In this document: piece after piece, positions 9,032-17,232 of the stretch | How positions within the stretch are numbered: the first letter of the stretch is position 1 | Layout of the letters: the number at the start of each line of letters is the position of its first letter | Source of the DNA: Flavobacteriaceae bacterium | GTDB taxonomy: Bacteria > Bacteroidota > Bacteroidia > Flavobacteriales > Flavobacteriaceae | Assembly: GCA_009827225.1 (NCBI GenBank) | Contig: WUAI01000001.1 | Span: 106,961 to 170,960 of the forward strand | DNA length: 64,000 nt | Reading direction: 5' to 3' | Translations under genes and position numbers: made by a program | The notes under the pieces: generated by a model | The model's database searches: none | What the model was told of the DNA's origin: nothing | What the model saw: only the letters and a program-made list of their open reading frames with translations

Positions 9032-9748
9032 ATGAGAAAACAGATCAAATTAAGTTTACTTTTCACAGTGCTCCTGGCAACTTCCGGAATCGCTCAGGTA
9101 ACTCAGGGATTTTTCGATGAAGCTGATACCTTCTTCAACACCTATGTATCTGATGGAGCGATAAACTATAAAGCCATTCATTCAGATCCGTCGTCATTGG
9201 ATTCGCTGTTGGAGGCTGCTAAAACCAGTTCAGTGACTGTGGACAATGCCAACGAATACCAGGCCTTTTGGATCAATGCATATAATCTTGCCGTGATCAA
9301 AGGAATTATAGATAATTATCCGATAGGTTCTCCTTTGGATAAAAAAGGCTTCTTTGATAAAACTAAATATGAATTGGGTGGTACTTCCATCACTCTGAAT
9401 GACATTGAGAACAAGAAACTCAGAGCCAAGTTCAATGATGCAAGAGTACATTTTGTTCTGGTTTGCGGGGCAAAAGGGTGTCCTCCAATTATTTCAAAAG
9501 CCTATACGCCGGAAAACGTTCAAAATAAATTGGAGCAACAAACAATAAAGGCGGTAAACAATAGTTCTTTTACCAAAGTGAGTGCAAAAAAAGTAGCACT
9601 TTCAGAAATCTTTAAATGGTATAAAGAGGATTTTGTTTCGAAAGGACAAAACGAGATCGATTTCCTCAATAAATACCGAAAGGAAAAAATTCAGGACAAC
9701 GCCAAAGTGACTTATTATCCGTACGATTGGCGTCTCAATTCCAAATAA
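9032..9748 (+). CDS. secreted DUF547 domain protein
   Basis: A 238-residue exported protein with signal peptide MRKQIKLSLLFTVLLATSGIAQ and a DUF547 domain. Family marks are NAYNLAVIKGIIDNYP, LNDIENKKLR, the block VHFVLVCGAKGCPPI and SEIFKWYKEDF. The conserved Asn/His/Cys pattern recalls a papain-like or transglutaminase-like fold, but no activity is established for the family. A second DUF547 protein lies in the arsenosugar cluster at 16.4-17.2 kb. This copy is transcribed divergently from the FAD oxidoreductase and precedes an outer-membrane barrel gene by 113 bases. Function unknown. Confidence 0.85.
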   Translation: MRKQIKLSLLFTVLLATSGIAQVTQGFFDEADTFFNTYVSDGAINYKAIHSDPSSLDSLLEAAKTSSVTVDNANEYQAFWINAYNLAVIKGIIDNYPIGSPLDKKGFFDKTKYELGGTSITLNDIENKKLRAKFNDARVHFVLVCGAKGCPPIISKAYTPENVQNKLEQQTIKAVNNSSFTKVSAKKVALSEIFKWYKEDFVSKGQNEIDFLNKYRKEKIQDNAKVTYYPYDWRLNSK

Positions 9749-9764
9749 TCTAATCAGTCTTCCC

Positions 9765-9797
9765 GCTTGTCGACGCATTCCCCAAGTATCGGCAAGC
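9765..9797. repeat. imperfect inverted repeat between genes
   Basis: The 9-base arms GCTTGTCGA and TCGGCAAGC pair with one G-T wobble around a 15-base loop. It lies 16 bases after the DUF547 stop, but no T-tract follows, so it is a poor intrinsic terminator. It might be an RNA processing or attenuation hairpin before the outer-membrane barrel gene. Confidence 0.3.
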
Positions 9798-9861
9798 CGA
9801 GGAAGCACAACTGCATGCGACTTCAGCAAGCACTATTCATAAAATCTTAAACCAAACAAAA

Positions 9862-10740
9862 ATGAAAATTTCAAAAATATTATTCGTTATAGGAGTTCTG
9901 TGCCTAATGGTCAATCAGGCATACGCCCAGGAAACCGAAGAAGAAACAGGTTCTGTTATTCAAACACTTACTCCTTCTAAACTTATTGGTAAAGGGCAGT
10001 TCGACATCAAGTGGTTCAATAATCTGTATACCCAAACTGAAAGTACCTTCACGGAAGGCAGAGAACCCAGGGAAACTTTTTTTACTTCTACCATCGAAGG
10101 ATATACAGGTGTTAGTGACAATAAAAGAGTAAATGTGGGGCTTATCCTGGAGTTCAGAAGTAATGTGGTGGCCGACAGAAGTGCACTGGATGTTTTCAGT
10201 TTTGATGGTGAAAGAGGGACCGCCCGCAGCGGTTTCACCTCCATTGCACCGTCGGTAAAAGTAGTTCCTTTTGCCAAGGTAAGTAACTTCTCCATTCAAA
10301 GTTCTTTTTTCATTCCGTTGGTGGATAATGAAGTAGAAGAGGGGGTCTTCCTGGACCAAAATGGATTCATATGGCAGAATCGCTTTTTCTATGATTATAC
10401 CTTTCCGGGAGATGATTTTCAGCTTTTTACGGAGTTAAATTCAGAATTAAGCTTCGGTGATAAGGAAGACAGTTTTGCGAACAACAGTCTGAATCTTACG
10501 CCCGGTGTATTTTTCAGCTACTTTCCATCCTCAAAGTTTACCATTCTCGCTCTAGCCCAGCATTCGCAACGAATAGATCTTGGAAACGATTTTGCACAGG
10601 ATTTCACTGCGGTGGGTGGAGGTATGAAATATCAGCTCACCGACGAGCTTAATATTGAAGGGCTTTACACCAATTTTGTGCGTGGAAATAACACAGGATT
10701 GGGAGAAACTTTTAATATAGGCTTAAGAGCTGTGTTCTGA
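9862..10740 (+). CDS. outer-membrane beta-barrel protein of unknown function
   Basis: A 292-residue protein with a clear signal peptide ending at AYAQ (residue 22), then alternating hydrophobic strands and a terminal Phe (GLRAVF), typical of an outer-membrane barrel. The barrel runs from about residue 45 to the end. I do not recognise a family motif; it resembles small unassigned Bacteroidetes barrel proteins or channel-type transporters. It sits in a rightward series with DUF547 upstream and the GH113-like lipoprotein 39 bases downstream. Cargo and role are unknown. Confidence 0.75.
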   Translation: MKISKILFVIGVLCLMVNQAYAQETEEETGSVIQTLTPSKLIGKGQFDIKWFNNLYTQTESTFTEGREPRETFFTSTIEGYTGVSDNKRVNVGLILEFRSNVVADRSALDVFSFDGERGTARSGFTSIAPSVKVVPFAKVSNFSIQSSFFIPLVDNEVEEGVFLDQNGFIWQNRFFYDYTFPGDDFQLFTELNSELSFGDKEDSFANNSLNLTPGVFFSYFPSSKFTILALAQHSQRIDLGNDFAQDFTAVGGGMKYQLTDELNIEGLYTNFVRGNNTGLGETFNIGLRAVF

Positions 10741-10779
10741 TATAATAACTAACTTGAGCGATGAACTAAAGATTCTCGC

Positions 10780-11781
10780 ATGTATTGGATTCGGATATTT
10801 CTTTTTGTTGTGTTGCTCCAGGGTTGCACGGCACAAAACTCGAAAATCGATGGTATTAGCTTCGTGGCTGCACCCAGTGAGGCCGAACAACGGCACGTAA
10901 ATTCGGTAGTGAAACTGAATGCGAATTATGCCGCCATTATGCCCTTCGGCTTTATTCGAAACCTGGAATCACCTAATATAGTTTTTGACACTCCACGACA
11001 GTGGTACGGGGAAACCAGCGATGGGGCGAAGCAATACATTCGCTTGCTGCAAGAGAATGATATTCGCGTGATGCTCAAACCCCAAATTTGGATATGGCGT
11101 GGTGAGTTTACCGGATATCTGAAAATGACTACGGAAGAAGATTGGAAAACTCTCGAAAGTTCCTATCGAAAGTTCATTCTGAATCATGCAAACGTGGCGA
11201 ATGAAATGAAGGTGGAAATATTTTGCATCGGAACCGAATTAGAGCAATTCATCGTACACCGTCCCGATTATTGGAAAGGGCTGGTTGCTGAGATCAAAGA
11301 AATATACACCGGAAAATTGACCTACGCGGCCAACTGGGATGAATACAAGAGAGTCCCGTTTTGGGATCAATTGGATTATATAGGAGTGGACGCCTATTTC
11401 CCGGTTTCGGAAAACAAAACGCCCACGGTGGAGGAGGCGGAAGCTGGTTGGTTGCGTTGGAAAGATGAACTGCAAGGCCTCTCGGATAAATGGGATCGTC
11501 CTATTCTTTTTACTGAATATGGCTACCGCTCGGTCGATTTTGCAGGAAGAGAACCCTGGAAGAGTGATCGTGACATTACCGGCGTAAATATGGAAGCTCA
11601 GACCAATCTCACCAAAGCGCTTTTCAACTCGTTGTACCCTGAAGATTGGTATGCGGGCGGATTTATTTGGAAGTGGTTTATCGAATACGAGAAATCCGGC
11701 GGGCTGGACAACCCGATGTTTACCCCTCAAAACAAACCGGTGGAAGCCGTCATCAAAAAAAGATTTAGCGCTTCACATTGA
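10780..11781 (+). CDS. GH113-like TIM-barrel glycoside hydrolase lipoprotein
   Basis: A 333-residue exported lipoprotein (lipobox near LLQGC, Cys 16) with the TIM-barrel pattern of family GH113, whose known members are beta-mannanases. The likely acid/base Glu is in CIGTELEQF and the likely nucleophile Glu in LFTEYGYRS; the aromatic stretch GGFIWKWF closes the barrel. It overlaps the next gene by 4 bases (ATGA), so synthesis is coupled to the POTRA/Omp85-like protein. Many GH113-like proteins of Bacteroidetes have no tested substrate and are not in polysaccharide loci, so mannan activity is only a family guess. Anchoring is probably to the outer membrane. Confidence 0.75.
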   Translation: MYWIRIFLFVVLLQGCTAQNSKIDGISFVAAPSEAEQRHVNSVVKLNANYAAIMPFGFIRNLESPNIVFDTPRQWYGETSDGAKQYIRLLQENDIRVMLKPQIWIWRGEFTGYLKMTTEEDWKTLESSYRKFILNHANVANEMKVEIFCIGTELEQFIVHRPDYWKGLVAEIKEIYTGKLTYAANWDEYKRVPFWDQLDYIGVDAYFPVSENKTPTVEEAEAGWLRWKDELQGLSDKWDRPILFTEYGYRSVDFAGREPWKSDRDITGVNMEAQTNLTKALFNSLYPEDWYAGGFIWKWFIEYEKSGGLDNPMFTPQNKPVEAVIKKRFSASH

Positions 11782-13031
11782 GAGAGGTAATCTTCATAGC
11801 GCTGTTTTTTTGCTTCGGAATTGCTACGGCCCAGGAAATTTCAGAAATACAAATTCAGGGGAATCATAAAACACGTACCACCTTTGTTAAGAAGTTGGCC
11901 AAAGTGAAAGAGGGCCAGGTACTGGACTCTGCCAAAGCAGAACTGGATGTGTCCCGACTCAAAAGACTTCCCGGAATCGCCCATGCTTATTACGAGGTGA
12001 AAGAAGGTGATAATGGCTCTGTTATTCTGGTGTACGGTGTTGAGGAGAACTTCACCATCATACCGTCCGCCAATGTATATACCACTAATGATGATGAATT
12101 TGCCTACCGACTGGGGTTGTACGAATTTAATGGGCTGGGGCGCAATATAGTGTTTGGTGGCTTTTTCCAAAGGGATATATTCAATAGCTACGGTATCAAC
12201 TTCAGGGCTCCGTATTTATTCACGAACAAGTTGGGTCTGGCAATTAATTTTCAGAATTTGAGTACGCTGGAACCCGTTTTCCTCGATGAAGGAGTGGCCG
12301 ATTATCGCTATACGAATACATCGTATGAGGTATTGGGACTTTATGAGTTTAACTTTAACCATCGTGTTGAAATTGGCGGAAGTTTTTTCACGGAAGACTA
12401 TGAATATCGAACCGGGGCTACTAACGATGTTGTTCCGAGGGAACTTGTCGTGGATAAGATGTTATACAAGCTCATTTATGAGTTCAATAATGTGGATATT
12501 TACTACCAATATTTAGATGGCTTTAAAAACACATTTAATTTTCAGTTGGTCACATCCACAGATGAAACTTTACCTGAATTCCTGATCGGCTGGAACGATC
12601 TCATCTATTATAAAAGAATAGGAGAGAAAGGAAACTGGGCTTCCCGGCTACGGATTGGAGTAGCCACGAACAACGATTCACCTTTTGCACCTTTTGCGGT
12701 GGACAATAATTTAAACATCCGAGGTGTTGGGAACATTATTGATCGTGGTACAGCGGCCATTGTTTTAAATACAGAATATCGGCATACGCTATACGAAAAG
12801 GATTGGTTTGTTTTGCAGGGGAATGGTTTTATCGATGGTGGAAGCTGGAGAAATCCAGGAGGAGATTTTGGTGACTTCGCCGATACCGACAATCTCAGGA
12901 TCTATCCGGGTATTGGAGTTCGATTCATTCATAAACGAATCTTTAATACCGTGTTTCGCATCGACTATGGATACGGAATCACTGAAGATGCAACAAACGG
13001 ATTCGTTTTTGGAATTGGGCAGTATTTTTAA
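11778..13031 (+). CDS. Omp85/BamA-like outer-membrane protein with one POTRA domain
   Basis: A 417-residue protein with a signal peptide (to about TAQ, residue 18), one POTRA-like domain (ISEIQIQGNHKTRTTFVKK to about residue 90) and a C-terminal barrel ending in GIGQYF. This is much shorter than BamA (five POTRAs) and closer to small TamA-like or FhaC-like relatives. A terminal Phe fits recognition by the BAM complex. The start overlaps the GH113-like gene by 4 bases. It may insert or export a particular surface protein or lipid; the coupled lipoprotein is an obvious candidate partner, which is inference. Confidence 0.75.
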   Translation: MREVIFIALFFCFGIATAQEISEIQIQGNHKTRTTFVKKLAKVKEGQVLDSAKAELDVSRLKRLPGIAHAYYEVKEGDNGSVILVYGVEENFTIIPSANVYTTNDDEFAYRLGLYEFNGLGRNIVFGGFFQRDIFNSYGINFRAPYLFTNKLGLAINFQNLSTLEPVFLDEGVADYRYTNTSYEVLGLYEFNFNHRVEIGGSFFTEDYEYRTGATNDVVPRELVVDKMLYKLIYEFNNVDIYYQYLDGFKNTFNFQLVTSTDETLPEFLIGWNDLIYYKRIGEKGNWASRLRIGVATNNDSPFAPFAVDNNLNIRGVGNIIDRGTAAIVLNTEYRHTLYEKDWFVLQGNGFIDGGSWRNPGGDFGDFADTDNLRIYPGIGVRFIHKRIFNTVFRIDYGYGITEDATNGFVFGIGQYF

Positions 13032-13040
13032 AAGGCAAAA

Positions 13041-13067
13041 GCCTGCCCGGAATAACTCCTGACAGGC
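13041..13067. terminator. weak hairpin after the Omp85-like gene
   Basis: Arms GCCTGCC and GACAGGC (one mismatch) around a 13-base loop begin 10 bases after the stop at 13031. An AT-rich run follows but no clean T-tract. The remaining convergent intergenic stretch to 13317 is AT-rich; besides a 15-base palindrome TGTTTGTAACAAACA at 13138-13152 I see nothing in it. Confidence 0.35.
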
Positions 13068-13317
13068 AATTTAAATGTATAAATAATACATCCACCCTTT
13101 TTCTTTATCTTTTTGTTACTGGTTCTTTTCAGAATGATGTTTGTAACAAACAATTATAAATATCTGTTATTCCTACAGATAATTCCTACAAAAAATCCTA
13201 TTATTTTTGATAAATTAGATGAAATAATTAAAAAAATCGATAAAAAGCATTTTATGTAAATACTTTCTATCGACTTTTGATCAAAATCTACTGCTTTTCA
13301 AAGAACTCCTACTATAA

Positions 13318-13878
13318 CTACTTACTAAAATTAAGTTCTCCTTCAATGGTAAAGTAATCATCGATTGCATTCTCCTTGAGCTTCTTAAAAAATGAAGGAG
13401 AATTATACTTAATGTTGTATTCGGTTCGGTTCATCCTGGCTTTAAATTTTAACTGTATGCCCTCCTCAGTTTCTACAATCTCGGCAGCGATATTTTCGGT
13501 TTTCTTAACTCCGCGAATAGTAAATATTCCTTTCAGAATTACATTATTGCTACTGATATTGCACGGCTCGGTTAACGAGAACGAGGCCGTTGGAAACTTG
13601 GCTACATGGAAGAAGTCCTCGTTACGAAGATGATCTCTTAGTTGTGTATTCTCCTGTTCCAGAGATTTCATATCAACAATGATGTCCAGTTGGTCGATCC
13701 GATCGTCTTCCATTTTCAGTGTTGCTTCCTTCACTTTCAAAGTTCCCTGTGGGGAATATCCCCCGACGGCTGCTTTGCCCTGCCAGTTTAAGAGTTGATC
13801 TGAATTTTGAACGGTCATTTCTGTTTGAGCTACCACGAACGTGGTGCAAAACATTAGAAGGTATATTGCTTTTTTCAT
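13318..13878 (-). CDS. YceI family protein
   Basis: A 186-residue secreted protein of the YceI-like lipocalin-fold family. The signal peptide is MKKAIYLLMFCTTFVVAQ. Family features include the N-terminal LNWQGKAAVGGY, the central IIVDMKSLEQEN, the sequence LRNEDFFHVAKFPTASF, the GIFTIRGVKKT strand and a C-terminal FTIEGELNF. YceI proteins bind polyisoprenoids or other amphiphiles in the periplasm. It lies 1 base after the stop codon of the preceding unknown secreted protein, so the two form an operon. No cytochrome b561 partner, often found beside yceI, is seen. Confidence 0.9.
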   Translation of the reverse strand: MKKAIYLLMFCTTFVVAQTEMTVQNSDQLLNWQGKAAVGGYSPQGTLKVKEATLKMEDDRIDQLDIIVDMKSLEQENTQLRDHLRNEDFFHVAKFPTASFSLTEPCNISSNNVILKGIFTIRGVKKTENIAAEIVETEEGIQLKFKARMNRTEYNIKYNSPSFFKKLKENAIDDYFTIEGELNFSK

Positions 13879-13879
13879 T

Positions 13880-14401
13880 TTAGAATTTTTTAGTGATTAA
13901 TACATTAGAAGTTGTGTCTATAGTTTCGTAGCCGCATACGGTTTCACCATCCGGGGTGGTTCCGATAAAATACCAGAGTGCCCAACCGCCAAAAAGTGCG
14001 TCTCCCACTCGCCAGTTTTCTGTCCAGGTATAGGGATGTGCCTGCAGCATTTTTTGTTTTTTGGTACCGAAGGTCTTATCCAGATCTTTATTAGGATAGG
14101 TGCGCCGCAAATTCCATTGATCATTGTAGTAAATGTAGGCGCCATATTCGATGACCTTGATCTCACTTTCTTTTGAAAGTATTGAAGTAGCGTGTTTCCA
14201 ATAATAGGTCCCTTCGATATTTACCGGATCGTTTTTCTTCGGAAAATGTGCTACCTCGATCGCACGTCTTAACCCTTGTAGTTTTTCGGGAAGCGGTTCA
14301 TCTTCGGATGGAGTTCCGTAGTTCACTTGAGCATTCAATCCCACCGTCCCAGAAATAATGATCGCAATTAAAGTGGCAATTTGTAGTAAGTCCTTTTTCA
14401 T
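13880..14401 (-). CDS. secreted protein of unknown function
   Basis: A 173-residue protein with a signal peptide cleaving near LNAQ (residue 25). The mature part is rich in Trp and Tyr (YYWKHAT, WTENWRVGD, FGGWALWYF) and contains two Cys-poor beta-like segments; a single Cys is in GETVCGYE. I do not recognise the family. It is co-transcribed with yceI, which follows after 1 base, so a role in a shared envelope task is possible. A 129-base region upstream separates it from the AraC-type regulator gene. Confidence 0.7.
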   Translation of the reverse strand: MKKDLLQIATLIAIIISGTVGLNAQVNYGTPSEDEPLPEKLQGLRRAIEVAHFPKKNDPVNIEGTYYWKHATSILSKESEIKVIEYGAYIYYNDQWNLRRTYPNKDLDKTFGTKKQKMLQAHPYTWTENWRVGDALFGGWALWYFIGTTPDGETVCGYETIDTTSNVLITKKF

Positions 14402-14530
14402 TGTATTCGATTTTAAATTTGAAACAAAGATGGAGACTGCTACGATGCGAGTCGTTGCGATTCGGGAATTGAAACTTTTTAAGCGTTGAGGAAAGGTTTC
14501 AATTTTGAAATTGATACCTGAAAAAAGCCC

Positions 14531-15634
14531 TTATCGCAAGTGTTTAGGAGATTTGCCGGTGAGCTTCTTAACGGTACGAATAAAGGAGGCTTTAGAATTG
14601 AAACCTGCATCAAAGGCAAGACTAAGCAGGGTGAATTTCTTGTTGTCGGGATCCGCAATCAAGGATTTCAATTCTCTAAAGCGATAATCGTTGACATAGT
14701 CGTTGAATTTCGTTTGGAAGACTGTGGTGAGGGCTTTAGTAACCAGATAGGATTTCACATCGATCGCATTTGATAACATGGCTACAGTTAGTTCCGGGTT
14801 TTTGTACAATTTTTCCGCTGTCATGGCGGTTTCAATCTTTTCGGCTATCGTTTTAAGTTGATTGAGCTCCTTTTCCGAAGGAATACTTACCTGCTTGAAA
14901 GCCTCCTGGTTTCTTCTTGAAAATCCTTCCAGTCCAAGCCAGTATGTAATAACAGCCATAATAATGAAAATCGGATAGCCGAACTGCTTGAATGCATAGT
15001 CGAAGAATAAATAATCAACCAGGGTGACTGCGGTAAAGAATATAGAAAACCAGCGAAGTACTAATACCACCCGCTTGATCCAGCCCAATTGATCAGGTTT
15101 CAGAACATAACCCGATATTTCAGGAGGATGGTCCAGTATCTTTTTTGCCTTGAAGGAGTAATAAATAATAAGCGCTCCGCCGATTACATACATGGTAGGA
15201 TAGTGCATCCAAACCACATAACCCCAATACCCAAGCCAACTCAAACTTTCCCGGGTGCCATCCCAATAGAAATTCTGTGATTTAATAAAGAAACTCCATG
15301 ATACTTCGATGATTACAGGGAGAAAATGGATCCACTGACTTCGATCTAATTTAAATTTTGGATTGACGTAGCTTGCCGCGAAGAAGTAAATAAGCGCCCC
15401 ATAGATCCAGTTGAATTCCAGCAGAATATAATATAACGTATCGTACCTGCCCAGTCCAAAGAAATGGAGAATTTCAGCAATGAGTCGGTAAGTAAAAAAG
15501 AAAAGGATTGCCGCAAGAAATCGATTTGCTTTTTTGTGAATCGTTAGAATATTGCACAGGACTATTCCAAAAATGAGTCCCTGGATCGCCCCGATGGCCA
15601 ATAATATTACTAGAAGAATGGTAAGCGTGTCCAC
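14531..15634 (-). CDS. AraC family regulator with N-terminal membrane domain
   Basis: A 367-residue protein: about seven predicted helices in residues 5-235, a linker, then an AraC-type DNA-binding domain at the C-terminus (ELTVAMLSNAIDVKSYLVTKAL, then LLSLAFDAGFNSKASFIRTVKKLTGKSPKHLR). The second half is the classic second helix-turn-helix. Such membrane-embedded AraC proteins are frequent in Bacteroidetes and probably sense a membrane or periplasmic cue. It follows the TIGR04283 glycosyltransferase by 20 bases on the same strand, so it may be the last gene of the arsenosugar operon and regulate it. The short gap supports that, but it could also have its own promoter. Confidence 0.85.
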   Translation of the reverse strand: MDTLTILLVILLAIGAIQGLIFGIVLCNILTIHKKANRFLAAILFFFTYRLIAEILHFFGLGRYDTLYYILLEFNWIYGALIYFFAASYVNPKFKLDRSQWIHFLPVIIEVSWSFFIKSQNFYWDGTRESLSWLGYWGYVVWMHYPTMYVIGGALIIYYSFKAKKILDHPPEISGYVLKPDQLGWIKRVVLVLRWFSIFFTAVTLVDYLFFDYAFKQFGYPIFIIMAVITYWLGLEGFSRRNQEAFKQVSIPSEKELNQLKTIAEKIETAMTAEKLYKNPELTVAMLSNAIDVKSYLVTKALTTVFQTKFNDYVNDYRFRELKSLIADPDNKKFTLLSLAFDAGFNSKASFIRTVKKLTGKSPKHLR

Positions 15635-15654
15635 TTCTCTAAAGATAGAAAAGA

Positions 15655-16368
15655 TTAGTTTACGATATACTTTTTATAATAATCATGAAGGGACTGAGGA
15701 GATGCTCCAAGGGTTTTTTTCATATGGATCATGGCAAAATGGTATTGAAGTTTCCAGGTACCATTAGCTTCATATTTTCTAGCGGAAGTAGTGATGTATT
15801 CATCCATAACAGCAAACCTGTTCCCCGTGCGATCATAAATGCGATTGATGAATTCGCAGTCTTCATAAATGGTATAGGATTCATTGAAACCACCAAGATC
15901 CTGATATAACTCTTTTCGGATGAATAAGGATTGATCCCCTCCGCGACAAAATTTAAGATTGAACTGGGTAAACCATTGCGAAACTTTTAATAAAGGATGG
16001 TTACTGCTGAATTTCATTTTGAAACAACCGGCAGGAAAACCTTGTCCCGAGTATTTGATAATGTATTCATCGAAATTCGGAGGGGGGAACGAATCGGCGT
16101 GTAAGAAATACAATATGTTTCCATTAGAAATTCTGGCTCCTTCATTCATTTGTGTAGCACGCCCTTTTGCTGAATTGACAAGAACTATATTCCGTTCGTT
16201 GCTATTTCCTTTGAAATCATCAACTAAAGCCACGGTTGCATCGCTACTGCCACCGTCCACTACGATGATTTCAGAAACATTGGAAACACTGGAGTTGTTC
16301 ACCAGGTATTCCAACAGCGAGATAACGATTTTGGCTTCGTTGAGAACCGGAATTACGACGGAAATCAT
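15655..16368 (-). CDS. TIGR04283 family arsenosugar biosynthesis glycosyltransferase
   Basis: A 237-residue GT2 enzyme of the TIGR04283 type found in arsenosugar clusters. Motifs: SVVIPVLNEAKIV at the N-terminus, VVDGGSSDAT, KGRATQMNEGA, the metal-binding LHADSFPP, and the C-terminal FCRGGDQSLF and YEDCEFINRI. It probably adds the sugar or glycerol-type part during conversion of a dimethylarsinoyl ribose to an arsenosugar, in the cytosol; the exact step is not settled for the family. It lies 12 bases after the DUF547 gene in the leftward cluster that holds arsM and arsS, which supports the assignment. Confidence 0.9.
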   Translation of the reverse strand: MISVVIPVLNEAKIVISLLEYLVNNSSVSNVSEIIVVDGGSSDATVALVDDFKGNSNERNIVLVNSAKGRATQMNEGARISNGNILYFLHADSFPPPNFDEYIIKYSGQGFPAGCFKMKFSSNHPLLKVSQWFTQFNLKFCRGGDQSLFIRKELYQDLGGFNESYTIYEDCEFINRIYDRTGNRFAVMDEYITTSARKYEANGTWKLQYHFAMIHMKKTLGASPQSLHDYYKKYIVN

Positions 16369-16380
16369 GCAATAAATATA

Positions 16381-17190
16381 CTAATCTATCTTTTGTTCAT
16401 TTAGATTCCAATCATATTCCAAATAGTTCAATTCGGCATTGGCATTTATTGGAACTTCTAAATACTTGTTGATATAACCAATCACATCTACCTCGCCATC
16501 CACAAGATAGTCTTTTCGATACCAGTCAAATATGGAAGAGAGTCTAGGCATATCTGGTGAAAGGTCGTTTTTTTCACTATGAATGAAATCGCGAGTAACC
16601 CGATCCAACTGTGCTTCGATCTTATTGGCGAAATAGGCTTCGTTCAACAATTTCGGGCATGATATGGACGCACAATTGATGGCAAAATGAATTCTGGGTT
16701 CGTTCATTTTCCGAAGAATACCATTTTCAATACCTCCGAGAGAAAGTTTTTTATCGCCTATTTCTACAAATCCCCGTGTCCAGGGCCCGTTGATATCTTT
16801 AATAGAATTCACAGGATAGTTTTCTACGATGAGGTCTACGGTATAGGCATTATAAATATTGATATAGTAGGCCAGCAGTTCTGAGACACTCCATTCTTCG
16901 GTAGGAGGATTACTAGCCAATAACTGGAGATAGGAGGTAAGCTTCACTCGATCTTCCGCGAAACCCTGGTAATCCACCCAACCTTCATCGGATACATGCT
17001 TTTTTAACAGATCGTCCCAAAGGGAATGATCTACCCTGGCTACAAAGCTGTTACCACTACTTTGCAAAGGTTCTTCTACTTTTTTTATGGGTTGTCCCTG
17101 GCTGCTAAGACCGGCTGCAGATAATAATGAACAACTTTCGGTAATAACCAGTATGCAGAGGAGTAATAAACTTTTTATTAGTGTTTTCAT
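16381..17190 (-). CDS. DUF547 lipoprotein of the arsenosugar cluster
   Basis: Exported DUF547 protein of about 269 residues. I chose the ATG at 17190, since it gives a lipoprotein signal MKTLIKSLLLLCILVITESC; an in-frame ATG at 17208 is also possible. DUF547 marks are AYYINIYNAYTVDLIVENYP, LGGIENGILRKM, the block IHFAINCASISCPKL and SSIFDWYRKDY. The Cys-containing block is like that of the other DUF547 gene at 9.0 kb, but the two are only distant relatives. The gene lies 24 bases after the sterol-desaturase-like gene in the arsenosugar operon. DUF547 genes commonly accompany arsenosugar genes; what this protein does is not known. Confidence 0.85.
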   Translation of the reverse strand: MKTLIKSLLLLCILVITESCSLLSAAGLSSQGQPIKKVEEPLQSSGNSFVARVDHSLWDDLLKKHVSDEGWVDYQGFAEDRVKLTSYLQLLASNPPTEEWSVSELLAYYINIYNAYTVDLIVENYPVNSIKDINGPWTRGFVEIGDKKLSLGGIENGILRKMNEPRIHFAINCASISCPKLLNEAYFANKIEAQLDRVTRDFIHSEKNDLSPDMPRLSSIFDWYRKDYLVDGEVDVIGYINKYLEVPINANAELNYLEYDWNLNEQKID

Positions 17191-17232
17191 TGGAATTGTA
17201 ATTATCATGTACTCTACTTACGAGTAAACTCA

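Noticed and set aside
9904..10359. 151-residue minus-strand frame
   Set aside because: It is antisense to the outer-membrane barrel gene, which has a signal peptide and normal strand pattern.
13138..13152. palindrome TGTTTGTAACAAACA as an operator
   Set aside because: It is between two convergent genes, where no promoter is needed.
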